A stretch of DNA of 64,000 bases from Gonocerus acuteangulatus (lineage: Eukaryota; Arthropoda; Insecta; Hemiptera; Coreidae), in contig OX328131.1 in the NCBI GenBank assembly GCA_946811695.1, positions 13,067,141-13,131,140 on the forward strand, given 5' to 3'. A model generated the notes under the pieces. That model saw only the letters and a list, made by a program, of their open reading frames with translations. It did not search any database and was not told where the DNA came from. A program made the position numbers and the translations under genes. This document shows positions 11,685-22,110 of the stretch, piece after piece; position 1 is the stretch's first letter, and every line of letters starts with the position of its first letter.

Positions 11685-12202
11685 CTGTTAACACGATAGC
11701 GGCCAGAGTTTTTGTTTTTTCGTCACGAAACTTGGTATATAGCATTCAATTAGCAAACGATTGAACGAGTTCGTTAACCACCAAAGTCGGTCCACCGGAA
11801 GGGGGGGTTTACCCCGAACCCAAAACACTAATTTGACCATGTCAGCCGTAATATTTGTTATATTTCAACGAAACTTGGTATTCGTAGTGGTAATATAGAG
11901 AGAAAAGTGCGATATAAAAATGAACTAAATCGGTCCATTACGAGGGGGGGGGGGTTTACTCCGGACCCACAATACCAATTCACCACTACCAGCCGTGATT
12001 TTTGGTATATTTCGACGAAACTCGGTATTCGTAGTGGTAATCCACAGGTAAATATGTGTTGTAAAAATAAACTAAATCGGTTCATTAGGAGGGGGGGTTT
12101 ACTCCGGATATTTTAAGCAAATTGTTCTGGAAAGCAATCTACACTACCCAAATTCTGAGGAAAGTGCTTAGTTATGCAGCTCCTGCGTGACGGACTTTTT
12201 TT
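11514..12202 (-). mobile_element. Helentron-like element, family A, copy 3 (complete ends)
   Basis: Both ends are present. On the minus strand the 5' tip is at 12202 (AAAGTCCGTCACGCAGGAGC then CTAAGCACTTTCCTCAGAAT). The 3' end at 11514 is the hairpin ACTTTCCT-TCGG-AGGAAAGT followed by GCTAAAA. Inside are (TA)n at 11639-11681 and internal modules of about 130 bp with G-runs at 11800, 11944 and 12090. The subterminal AGCACTTTCCTC near the 5' end is the reverse complement of the 3' hairpin arm plus GCT, the asymmetric inverted-repeat layout of Helentron-type elements. Confidence 0.82.
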
Positions 12203-12380
12203 AAATGGATTTTGTTTCAAAACTATATATGAATTGACGTCTGTAACATTCATCAAATGAAGAAATAAAGCTAGGGGCCATCTATTGGTTTTTCGTCAAT
12301 CTCACTATCACAGTGGGTAATGCAGAGATACACAAGTGGTCACCTCGGGTCAGAACGGGGAAAAATAAATGGAACAAATA

Positions 12381-13107
12381 CACAGGTCCACAAAAAAAAA
12401 GTGGTTTGTGCGGGGTATCGGACAAATTTTTTCTGACGTATTTTTTACCGCTGAACACGAATCTGAAGTCATAATTGGGGGATAATCAGCAAAAAACGGA
12501 CAAAAATGAAAAAAATCGATACAAATCAAAACCTTATTGTTTTATTTGTATGATTATTACATTATTATTGTTTCTGTCGTTTCCTGACTCTTTTCTCCTC
12601 AAATTACCTGTGTAATGGATTTCTGCTACGTTTTTTTCCTCGCTGTTGAGTTTCCCTTTGTAGCATCCAGCAGTAATCTGCAAACATATTCACTCCCCAC
12701 TGTCCCTGAAATCGTCGTTCAAATTCTTTGAGATCTTGATGAAATCTCTCTCCTTGCTCTTCACTAAAGTCTCCGTTATTTTCTGGAAACTGGTCGAGAT
12801 GCGAATCAAAAAAGTGAAGTTTCAAATTCATTAGGCAACGCTGAACGCTGAATGTATGTGATCATATTTGCAAATCACGGGAGTGGGCAGTACCTGCAGA
12901 AACAAGCAGAAACTGCAAATTGATTATTACATAGTTAAAAAACCATTAAATCTTTATTTTTATCGAATTTGTTTCATTTTTCTCCGTTTTTTACTGATTA
13001 ACTCCCAATTATGACTTCAGATTCGTGTTCAGCGGTAAAAAAATACGTCAGAAAAAATGTGTCCGATGCCCCGCACAAACCACTTCTTTTTTTTTTTTGG
13101 GCCTGTG
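12381..13107 (-). mobile_element. DNA transposon with about 150-bp terminal inverted repeats, TA target
   Basis: The left arm (12381-12535) and right arm (about 12950-13107) are inverted copies with scattered mismatches. The ends read CACAGG..CCA and are flanked by TA on both sides (12379-12380 and 13108-13109). The core carries a 75-codon minus-strand ORF. At 727 bp it is too short to be autonomous. The TA target and long TIRs suggest an IS630-like or similar cut-and-paste element, but the superfamily is not established. Confidence 0.75.
12604..12831 (-). CDS. Small conserved transposon-borne ORF (RFHQD-type C-terminal fragment)
   Basis: 75 codons from an ATG at 12831. Motifs are HFFDSHLDQFPENNGDFSEE, GERFHQDLKEFERRFQG and MFADYCWMLQRE, with a basic end (RGKKRSRNP). 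The pattern HSHLDxFPEN..GERFHQD..ME+RYQGxW..ML.DYCW is, from memory, recurrent in uncharacterised arthropod and cnidarian proteins tied to repeats, where it forms the C-terminus of a larger protein. Here it sits between long TIRs, so it is probably the retained end of a transposon protein. No catalytic residue can be assigned, and whether this short form is translated is unknown. Confidence 0.5.
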   Translation of the reverse strand: MNLKLHFFDSHLDQFPENNGDFSEEQGERFHQDLKEFERRFQGQWGVNMFADYCWMLQRETQQRGKKRSRNPLHR

Positions 13108-13227
13108 TAATTATCAATAGCACTGCAAAATATAAACTGGAGTAAAGGAGGGGAGAAATTAGAAGGTAAGCATAAGGCTCAAGCATGTACGTACTTGCAG
13201 GATTTGACATTAATCTACAGGAAAGAA

Positions 13228-14013
13228 GAGAGGGTCGGGTCACTATGACCCGATGTCACCATTCAAGGGATAAGGTCGCAGAGAGGGTCGGGTCACTATG
13301 ACCCGATGTCACCATTCAAGGGATAAGGTTGCAGAGAGGGTCGGGTCACTATGACCCGATGTCACCATTCAAAGGATAATGTTGCAGAGAGGGTCGGGTC
13401 ACTATGACCAGATGTCACCATTCAAGGGATAAGGTTGCAGAGAGGGTCGGGTCACTATGACCCGATGTCACCATTCAAGGGATAAGGTTGCAGTGAGGGT
13501 CGGGTCACTATGACCCGATGTCACCATTCAAAGGATAATGTTGCAGAGAGGGTCGGGTCACTATGACCAGATGTCACCATTCAAGGGATAAGGTTGAAGA
13601 GAGGGTCGGGTCACTATGACCCGATGTCACCATTCAAGGGATAAGGTTGCAGAGAGGGTCGGGTCACTATGACCCGATGTCACCATTCAAAGGATAATGT
13701 TGCAGAGAGGGTCGGGTCGCTATGACCAGATGTCACCATTCAAGGGATAAGGTTGCAGAGAGGGTCGGGTCACTATGACCCGATGTCACCATTCAAGGGA
13801 TAAGGTTGCAGAGAGGGTCGGGTCACTATGACCCGATGTCACCATTCAAAGGATAAGGTTGCAGAGAGGGTCGGGTCACTATGACCCGATGTCACCATTC
13901 AAGGGATAAGGTTGCAGAGAGGGTCGGGTCACTATGACCAGATGTCACCATTCAAAGGATAATGTTGCAGAGAGGGTCGGGTCACTATGACCAGATGTCA
14001 CCATTCAAGGGAT
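13228..14013. repeat. 53-bp satellite, about 15 copies, trimeric higher-order pattern
   Basis: Units repeat exactly every 53 bp. Each contains a near-perfect hairpin, TCGGGTCA-CTA-TGACCCGA. Variants alternate regularly: CCCGATG with CAAGGG, CCCGATG with CAAAGG, then CCAGATG, giving a 159-bp trimer for units 2-12. The CCAGATG variant puts one mismatch in the hairpin. The array lies between the TIR element and a LINE-like tail. Confidence 0.95.
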
Positions 14014-14019
14014 TCAGAT

Positions 14020-14578
14020 GAAGGCATTTTTTTATTTATTTTTCGAGCTTCGCAACAACGGCGACTTGCTCATTTTAAAAATACAGTAAAAAGTACAAAT
14101 CTATAATATAAATTACTGGTAATTGTGAACATATTATGTTCACAATTATCATTAACTCATAGTATTAAATACAACAAAAGTTTGAGGAGAGCATACGACA
14201 AAAGTTAGTATGTTTGTCCTAAGAATTAATTGCTAAACATTATTTACAGCAATGCTATTTGAACTATAGTTAATATATTTACATAACATATCACTAAAAC
14301 TACTAGCATTATTTAATTATTTATTAGGTCATGGAGGATGCTACATGTTGTGGTTTTCCTTTAATGACCAAATAAAATTGAGTAATAATTACAAAATAGA
14401 TATTACTAAAAAAAAAAAGAAAAAAAAAAAGAAGAAAAAAGAAGGCTATTACACCGTCGAAATAATATTTATTAATAGGTTTTTAAATAATATTCTTCAG
14501 ATTCTGTGATACATCTTTATGTGTTTTAAATATTGGAGTATAGAGTTTATGTATGGACTAGAGAACTGCACGGATACG
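14020..14578 (-). mobile_element. Probable LINE 3' end remnant
   Basis: It starts with T-rich sequence (TTTTTTTATTTATTTTT at 14029-14045), which on the minus strand is a poly(A)-like tail. Next comes GAGCTTCGCAACAACGGCGA, related to the same position in the LINE fragment at 28249-29030 (GAGCGACCGTAACTAAGGCG). No ORF is left and the 5' boundary is unclear. An A/G-rich tract lies at 14409-14440. Confidence 0.4.
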
Positions 14579-14580
14579 TA

Positions 14581-15610
14581 AAAGTCCGTCACGCAGGTGC
14601 TGCATAACTAAGCACTTTCCTCAGAATTTGGGTAGTGTAGACTGCTTTCCAGAACAATTTGCTTAAAATATCCTACATAAATAAAATAAAAACGTGAATA
14701 GTTCTCATTTTGTAATGAGTAACTGATCAATTATTAATTTGCATCCAGAGTTATGTTTACACATGGTACCTACTACACTACGTAATAAATAAAAAAATCC
14801 TCATATTATCGTATTTTGATCTAACGCAGGAACAGGATACAGTCACACTAGTGGTAGAAAGCGCTCCTTGCGGCGGCTTTGTGAACCTACGTCTGCCGGC
14901 TTTTCTATTCAAATATATTACAAATTAAACCCCCGCTTTCCGATTGACCGATTCAGCTCATTTTTACAACACTTCTTTCTCATGACGTATACCGCGTTTC
15001 GTTACAATACAGCAGAAATTACGACCGGTATGAGTATATTAGGAATTTGGGTCCGGAGTAAACCCCCCCTTCTAATGAACCGATTTAGTTTCTTTTTACA
15101 ACACTTATTTACCTGTAGATTACCACTACGAATACCGATTTTCGTCGAAATATACCAAAAATCACGGCTGGTAGTGGCGAATTGGTAATGTGGGTCCAGA
15201 GTAAACCCCCCCTCCTAATGAACCGATTTCGTTTATTTTTACAACACATATTTACCTGTGGATTAGCACTACGAATACCGAGTTTCGTCGAAATATACCA
15301 AAAATCACGGCTGGTAGTGGCGAATTGGTATTGTGGGTCCGGAGTAAACCCCCCCTTCTAATGAACCGATTTAGTTCATTTTTATATCTCACTTTTCTCT
15401 CTATATTAACACTACGAATACCAAGTTTCGTTGAAATATAACAAATATTACGGCTGACATAGTCAAATAAGTGTTTTGGGTTCGGGGTAAACCCCCCCTT
15501 CCGGTGGATCGACTTTGGTGGTTAACGAACTCGTTCAATCGTTTGCTAATTGAATGCTATATACCAAGTTTCGTGACGAAAAAACAAAAACTCTGGCCGC
15601 TATCGTGTTA

Positions 15611-15697
<87 letters not shown>

Positions 15698-15831
15698 TAT
15701 ATATAAATTTTAACGGGGGTCATTTTCGGTGTCTACTAGGTAGGATCGATAAAGATTTGAAGAAATTTTTCAAAAATTCCGTCATGAGTCCAACCTCAAT
15801 AGCTACTTTCCTTCGGAGGAAAGTGCTAAAA
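14581..15831 (+). mobile_element. Helentron-like element, family A, copy 4 (reference-quality copy)
   Basis: The most complete + strand copy. 5' tip AAAGTCCGTCACGCAGG (14581), subterminal CTAAGCACTTTCCTCAG, then five C-run modules of about 130 bp (14928, 15062, 15204, 15348, 15490). These are followed by (CA)n and (TA)n at 15612-15697, GGGGGTCATTTTCGGTGTCT, and the 3' hairpin ACTTTCCT-TCGG-AGGAAAGT with GCTAAAA (15803-15831). The modules differ by substitutions, and module number varies between copies. Short frames in the modules are repeats, not genes. Confidence 0.85.
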
Positions 15832-15965
15832 GTAATCGGATAAATAATCAACGAGTATAAACTGGACGATGCGAATACATACTCGGCATCGTCTCGAATT
15901 GGCATCGCATCGTAAATAACTGTCGATTTCTCGACATGTCGATAAAGGAGAGAAGATAAGCTACA

Positions 15966-16076
15966 AACGTCCGATTCGCAGGAATTGCGTCATCTTAGCG
16001 CGGTTCCGTTTATATCTCTAGTGCTATTAGTAAAGGAATAGTAGCAGTTATTGGTGGGGTTTGATCTTTCTTGATA
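15966..16076 (+). mobile_element. Family-B element, 5' end fragment
   Basis: Carries the family-B 5' tip (GTCCGATTCGCAGGAATTGC, then CATCTTAGCGCGGTTCCG) and about 60 bp of body. It then stops where an unrelated repeat starts. Confidence 0.6.
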
Positions 16077-16077
16077 A

Positions 16078-16747
16078 ATCTATATATATACAAATCACAT
16101 GTCTGTATGTTTTTCTGTCTGTTTGTTTGTTCCTTATACAAATCCACACCGTTTGACCGATTTTTACCAAACTTGGAATAATGGTAGTTCTTGATACGAG
16201 AAATCTCCTAGGGTAGGTCAAAAAAATCTACCAGCTGTCTGTCTGTATGTTTGTCCCTTACACAAATCCACACCGTTCGTCCGATTTTGACTAAACTCGG
16301 TACACAGATAGATCCTAATCTGGAGAGTGTCGTAGGCTAGGTCATAAATCTCTACCAGCTATATGTCTGTATGTTTGTTTCCTATAAAAATCCACACCGT
16401 TCGACCGATTTTGATTTAAGTTGGAACACAGGTAGATCTTAATACGGAAATTGCCATAGGATTGGTGAAAAAGGCTACCATCTGTCGGTCTGTATGTCTG
16501 TTCTTTATTCAAATCCACACCATTAGACATATTTTTACCAAACTTGGCATACATGTATGCCTTGATACGGGGGGTGTTATAGGTCAGGTCAAAGTCGTCT
16601 AGGACTCACAGTTGGGAGGTCACGGGTTCGAAACAGTTACAGATTCGTGTTATTAGATTTTAATAATACTTATTTGATTTCTAATTTATTTAGGCTTTTC
16701 TATATGCAGAAACTAGGTGTAGCATGGCGCGCCGGGTAACAGCTAGT
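16078..16747 (-). mobile_element. Unclassified element with four internal modules of about 125 bp
   Basis: Four degenerate copies of a module begin near 16098, 16231, 16360 and 16482. Each has TGTCTGTATGTTTGT, AATCCACACCGTT, a CCGATTTT, and ACCAAACTTGG in order. The right terminus (16720-16747) reads, on the minus strand, ACTAGCTGTTACCCGG then CGCGCCATGCTACACC. An inverted copy of the module occurs at about 19742-19935. A tRNA B-box-like GGGTTCGAAAC is present at 16624. The modular style parallels families A and B, but the class is unknown. Confidence 0.5.
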
Positions 16748-18006
16748 ATAAAATAAAATCTCGAAGAGAAAAGAGATTTAAGGCGCCACAACAGGAAACA
16801 GACAGTATCATGGCGACTTCCCTCACCTTCTCAACGTTCGCTCTTGGAAACATTACAACAACGTTTCACATTATCTTACCTTGTTTTATTCAAATGCAAT
16901 AGTTTTAATCATTTTTAGTTAAAAAACATCTAATCCCCAAATAATTTAGGGTAGTATTATCTTGTAAGGTGTATTGATCATCCCACCAGCCTATCCGCTA
17001 TTAACTATGCAGATAGGCGTTCAGGAGAGTTCAAAAAAGCAATCCGACTTCCTTGGGGGACCGTTTCTTCAAGAAAAGTTCCTGCCGAGTAGGTAGACGG
17101 CATTCCATGCACGTAGGCAAGACAGATCTACCGGCAAAGAGATGAGAGATAAGGTGCTAATAAAGTTACTATCTCTTTGGCGGAGGGGGAAGGTAATAGG
17201 AAAACTTGGGTCAGGTTAGCATGCTTCAATAACCTTAAACCCATAGGATGGGTAACATTATACAGATAGGGTTCCTAACCCAGAAGATTTGTGTCCCACT
17301 TTTGTGTCCCCCTCGTGTGGAGCGAGTTAGGAGCAAATGGGACAATTCGCAGAAATCCATTCTCCGAATTTCCGGTCGAGATGGCGACACTGGTTCGTTT
17401 TATCAAATCTTTCACGGTCGAGTTATTTCTGTTCTGTACAATATTCTGCGCATTGTTTCCAGAGAGATACAAAGACAGGTTTCCACTAAGTGACCATTAC
17501 TTTGATGATAATGTTTTGGACGCCCATCTTCTGAAGTGGAAAACAACATATCCTTGACAAAATTGAATAATCAAGCTTTAAAATACGTGTCGAATGAAAG
17601 TTCGTAAGTTCACGTCTAATTCGGAACGGTAGACTTACGTGTGAGGTTATGTTGTACATTAATATTAGAGCAACTAGGGAATAATTTAAACAGTAAACCT
17701 GTACATAAATGTAAAATAGTTTAATTTTACCTCCAGTGTAATTTGACTCATCCAAGTAACAAAATATGACGAGTTGTTTTGAGGGGTAACTTTTTTTTCA
17801 CTATTTCTTTATGGGTTGAAAGTCTTCCTTAACTAATCAAAAATGATATCCAAAAGGGTTAATATGAAGAACAAAAATTTTTTAATTTGGCCAAAAATAC
17901 GATTTTCCGTTTGAAGCCTCAATGACAAGCGATGCTGATTTGAAGATAATTTTTTGAGCAAGCTTCGATTCGTCCCTTTTTAATTGTTATGTTTTTGTCC
18001 TCCTTT
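16748..18006. other. No gene confirmed
   Basis: Mostly unique-looking sequence. A + strand frame at 17372-17470 begins with ATG in good context (GAGATGG). It encodes a hydrophobic peptide (MATLVRFIKSFTVELFLFCT) and runs into an AG/GTTTCC possible donor. It could be the first exon of a membrane protein, but there is no further support. Nothing else recognised. Confidence 0.3.
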
Positions 18007-18842
18007 ATAAAAAATCCTCATATTATCGTATTTTGATCTAACGCAGGAACAGGATACAGTCACTCTAGTGGTAGAAAGCGCTCCTTGCGGCGGCTTTGTG
18101 AACCTACGTCTGCCGGCTTTTCTATTCAAATATATTACAAATTAAACCCCCGCTTTCCGATTGACCGATTCAGCTCATTTTTACAACACTTCTTTCTCAT
18201 GAGTTAACCACGACGTATACCGCGTTTCGTTACAATACAGCAGAAATTACGACCGGTATGAGTATATTAGGAATTTGGGTCCGGAGTAAACCCCCCCTCC
18301 TAATGAACCGATTTAGTTTACTTTTTCAACATATATTTACATGTAGATTACTACTACGAATACCGAGTTTCGTCGAAATATACCAAAAATCACGGCTGGT
18401 AGAGGCGAATTGGTATTGTGGGTCCGGAGTAAACCCCCCCTCCTAATGAACCGATTTAGTTTATTTTTACAACACATATTTACCTGTACATTACCACTAC
18501 GAATACCGAGTTTCGTCGAAATATACCTAAAATCACGGCTGTTAGTGGCGAATTGGTATTGTGGGTCCGGAGTAAACCCCCCCCTCCTAATGAACCGATT
18601 TAGTTCATTTTTATATCTCACTTTTCTCTCTATATTACCACTATGAATGCCAAGTTTCGTTGAAATATAACAAATATTACGGCTGACATAGTCAAATAAG
18701 TGTTTTGGGTTCGGGGTAAACCCCCCCTTCCGGTGGACCGACTTTGGTGGTTAACGAACTCGTTCAATCGTTTGCTAATTGAATGCTATATACCAAGTTT
18801 CGTGACGAAAAAACAAAAACTCTGGCCGCTATCGTGTTAACA

Positions 18843-18896
<54 letters not shown>

Positions 18897-18989
18897 TATA
18901 TATAAAAAAGATTTGAAGAAATTTTTCAAAAATTCCGTCATGAGTCCAACCTCAATAGCTACTTTCCTTCGGAGGAAAGTGCTAAAAGG
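18007..18989 (+). mobile_element. Helentron-like element, family A, copy 5 (5'-truncated)
   Basis: Nearly identical to copy 4 from AAAAAATCCTCATATTATCG onward, but lacking its first 200 bp or so. Modules with C-runs lie at 18146, 18290, 18435, 18576 and 18720, (TA)n at 18844-18905, and the hairpin with GCTAAAA at 18961-18989. The GGGGTCATTTTCGG block between the (TA)n and the AAAGATTTGAAG segment has been deleted, a small private deletion. Confidence 0.8.
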
Positions 18990-20454
18990 TAGCTAGAAGG
19001 TTATAAACATTGAATGGTTATAAACATCATTCCACGTAATTAATTAAACAAGGGAAACAATAAAGAGAAATATGAATTGACAAAGTTGTTCTAAATGTTA
19101 TTAGATATCATTTAAAAATAAATTAATTGAAATAGGTTAAGATGTAGGGGTTTTGGGAACACAATATGTCGTTTGGATCCTTTTTGAGTCGGCCGCCCAA
19201 AATATGTCTAGAAGTCAACAAGTTTGAACCTCCATTGACATGCATGTGTTTGTTTTTCTTCCGACAGTCGGTGGCTATTGGATCGGATCGGGACCAATGT
19301 AGGTGCACCCTAAAGCTAGGTTTTCACGGGGCAATAATGAGATCGCATGTCCGTCCAAACGGCCACGAATCACGATTCGGTATTTGCTTGGAAATCATGG
19401 ATTTTCAAGAAGGTTGTGGAGTTGTCGGTACGGTTTAGAGTAGTATTTTGGCCCTAAGTTAATGAAATGACAAGTAAATACAGTGGAACATGGATAATTC
19501 GAACTTCGATAATTCGAAATCGTCTTTAATTCGAATATTTTTCTCGGCCCCTAGAATTTAGGGCATAACCAATGTAAAAAAATCGTGGTTAATTCGAATA
19601 CAATATTGGATAATTCGATTTTTTTACGATTCTGTACCTCCTATGGGATGTGGACAGAGAGGCAGTCGATCTTAAATCTTGTGAAAATATTCTCCTCTCG
19701 GTTAAGGCGCATAGTAAGATACTGATGTAGGGGTTTCGGGACATACGGTGTGTATTTGTATAAGGAACAAACATAAAGACAGAGAGCTGGTAGGCGTTTT
19801 TGATTTACCCTACGACTCTCCCCGGATCAAGATCTTCCTGGGTGCCAAGTTCGGTCAAAAACGGTCAAACTGTGTGGATTTGTGTAAGGAACCAACAGAC
19901 AAACGGACAAATAAACACAAATGTGATTTTTAAATATATATAGATAAGTCAGTCAGTCCAGCTGATAGATCTGTCGTATTGTTTGTGCCTTGAATTTTTG
20001 GTGTACAGTGCAGTTCTGTGAGTTGTTGATTTAAGATGTCGAATCCAGAAGTATAAAACTTTAACGTTGTCAGAAAAAATAGCTGCAATTAAAGAAGTTG
20101 AAAAAGGAATAAAGAAAAAATCTGAAATTGCCAACTACCTGATATATAAAGAAAAAGTCCGACTCGCAGGAACTGCAGCATCTTAGCGCGGTTCCGTTCA
20201 TGTCCCTAGTGCCATTTGATAAGCTTAGAAAAGAAATAAACTTATTTTTTTTTTATAAATCTCGTGAAAATTGTCAAAATCCTCTCGAATATCTCGAATA
20301 AAAGTGATATTAAGGCGTCAGGGACACCGACAGTAGCTAACTTTTACACAGATGCGGAAATTACACAATCCGGCTCTCATTCTAAAGCAAAGCTCTATAA
20401 ATCAATACAAAATATGCCTAATAAAGCCTTTCTAGAGGGTACAGAAGCATGGGC

Positions 20455-20705
20455 ATATATGAGGGGGGGCTGAGGGGGCTGCAGCCCCGTCCCGAAATTT
20501 TGAATTAATGATGAAAACTTCTCGTAAAACCCTTAAAAATAAATTAAATAAGATCACTTAGTTCATAAAACATATTTTATTTTACGTGTAATAGCGTTTT
20601 AGTTGCCTAAAACTATTCCAAGCTCTAAATATTTAGTATTCCATACCCTGGAAATGGTCTCAGCCCCCCCCCCGAAATTGTTTTTATATACGTCCATGTA
20701 CAGAA
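20455..20705. mobile_element. Small GC-ended MITE inside family B
   Basis: Left end CATGGGCATATATGAGGGGG with GGGCTGAGGGGGCTGCAGCC; right end CAGCCCCCCCCCCGAAATTG then TATATACGTCCATGT. The ends are inverted (ACATGGRCRTATATA). The family recurs around 60165-62353 in the SPT4 intron. Confidence 0.55.
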
Positions 20706-22027
20706 CCTTTTTTGTAGAGCATTTAGTAAGCTTTCGAATGGTAATCTACCGCTTCACAAGATTGTCAACGGTTTTCGAGATACTAACGAAAGTATACAAA
20801 GTTACCAAAACTTTTTTTGTCTGTTAATAAAATATTTTATTCTAACTCTTCCTTTACCCTAAACGTAACAAAAATTTCAACATATTAGTGTTGATGAAAT
20901 TCGAACACGCAGAAAATGTTTCAACTGTATCCCATAATTCTAAGTACCAAATTCAAAGACAAACAACCCTCCCTAGGAAGGACGCTAGGCAGTTGAAAAG
21001 CTAAATCTTGGAAATCCATATCTCTAACATTAAATTGATTTCTTATTTTTCTTAACCTGTTTTATTTTCAAATACATTATCCAACTCTAAGCAATTAAAA
21101 AATAACAAGGAATAAAAATATAAAATTTTAGGCACTTTCAACACTTGTTCACACTGAGTAAAACAATATAAACAGATCTAAGGTGTTACACGGTAGCTGG
21201 TGAAAGAATGAATGAGGTCTCGTATTGCAATTCTCTGTATGCAGGGTCTACTTCCAGGTAGTCGTCATATACTTTTACTGCCCTTTACCGTTACTCAGAA
21301 AGCTCTTTGTGTTTACAAACAAAGGACTCGGTATAGACCACCCGTATTAACCCAAAAGTGATTATGTCAAGCTTGATAAACTTCCTGAATTAAATTAAGG
21401 AATTTAAGAGTGCTTAAAATAGGTTCTTGATCTAGTCAAAAAATTCAAGGAGAATTACACCACGAATAGAAAATTTCGGCCAAACAGAAGGAAAATAACA
21501 ATAACAAGGATAGTTAAACTTCGTTTTCAAAGATTGTTAGTTGTAACACAAAAACGGTCACTCATGATTCTAATAAATTAACTGTGAAGGGTGATTACAC
21601 AAATATTCCTGTTGAGGCTTTAAAGCTTCAACTCAAAAAACATATTAACCCACAGGTAATATCTAGATATTCGTACGGCATCTTCGAATTCTAACAAACA
21701 AAATATTGCTTCTAATTATACGTATCCTGTTTACTGACAAATACATTTGACTACTATAAGAAATTACAAAAATGACGAGCAGTGAAAAAACTGCGGGAAA
21801 CACACAAATAGATCCGTTTAAATAAACGAAACCAACTAACTAAGTTTTAAGCACTTATTTCTCCTAATGTGACGACCCCATCAAACATTTCTTCAAAACA
21901 TTTTTCCACGATTTCCTAACCCTTTTTGAGATATTAATGAAAATATACGAAGGGGGCCTAATAGATATTCATACGGGATCTGAGAATCCCAAGATTCCGC
22001 AAAAATAAAATATTCTAATTATACGCA

Positions 22028-22110
22028 TCCTTTCTTTTTTTTTTTTTTTTTTTTAGGGCGCATCTACTTCTGGGTCATTAGCGCCCGTATCCTGTGTTAT
22101 TGGCAAATAC
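22028..22110 (-). mobile_element. Retroelement 3' tail fragment
   Basis: A run of 20 or more T (22033-22055) followed by AGGGCGCATCTACTTCTGGG and TCATTAGCGCCC. On the minus strand this is a short 3' end GGGCGCTAATGACCCAGAAG... closing with poly(A). The GGGCGC..GCGCCC halves are inverted. The source family is not known. Confidence 0.35.

Noticed and set aside
13228..14013. CRISPR-like array or tRNA cluster
   Set aside because: 53-bp contiguous units with no spacers; the hairpin is too short and simple for tRNA.
14868..15188. Recurrent frames with [13 protein letters not shown] peptides (also 11858, 18258, 18410, 61399)
   Set aside because: Translations of the family-A internal module of about 130 bp. 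Frames shift between copies with C-run length, so there is no conserved protein.
15535..15723. Frames through (TA)n and (CA)n tracts (also 60353-60656, 7700-7908)
   Set aside because: Low-complexity Tyr/Ile-rich translations of microsatellites inside family-A elements.
17248..17557. Three overlapping frames on both strands
   Set aside because: Mutually overlapping chance frames; only the short ATG-started stretch at 17372-17470 was kept as a weak candidate.
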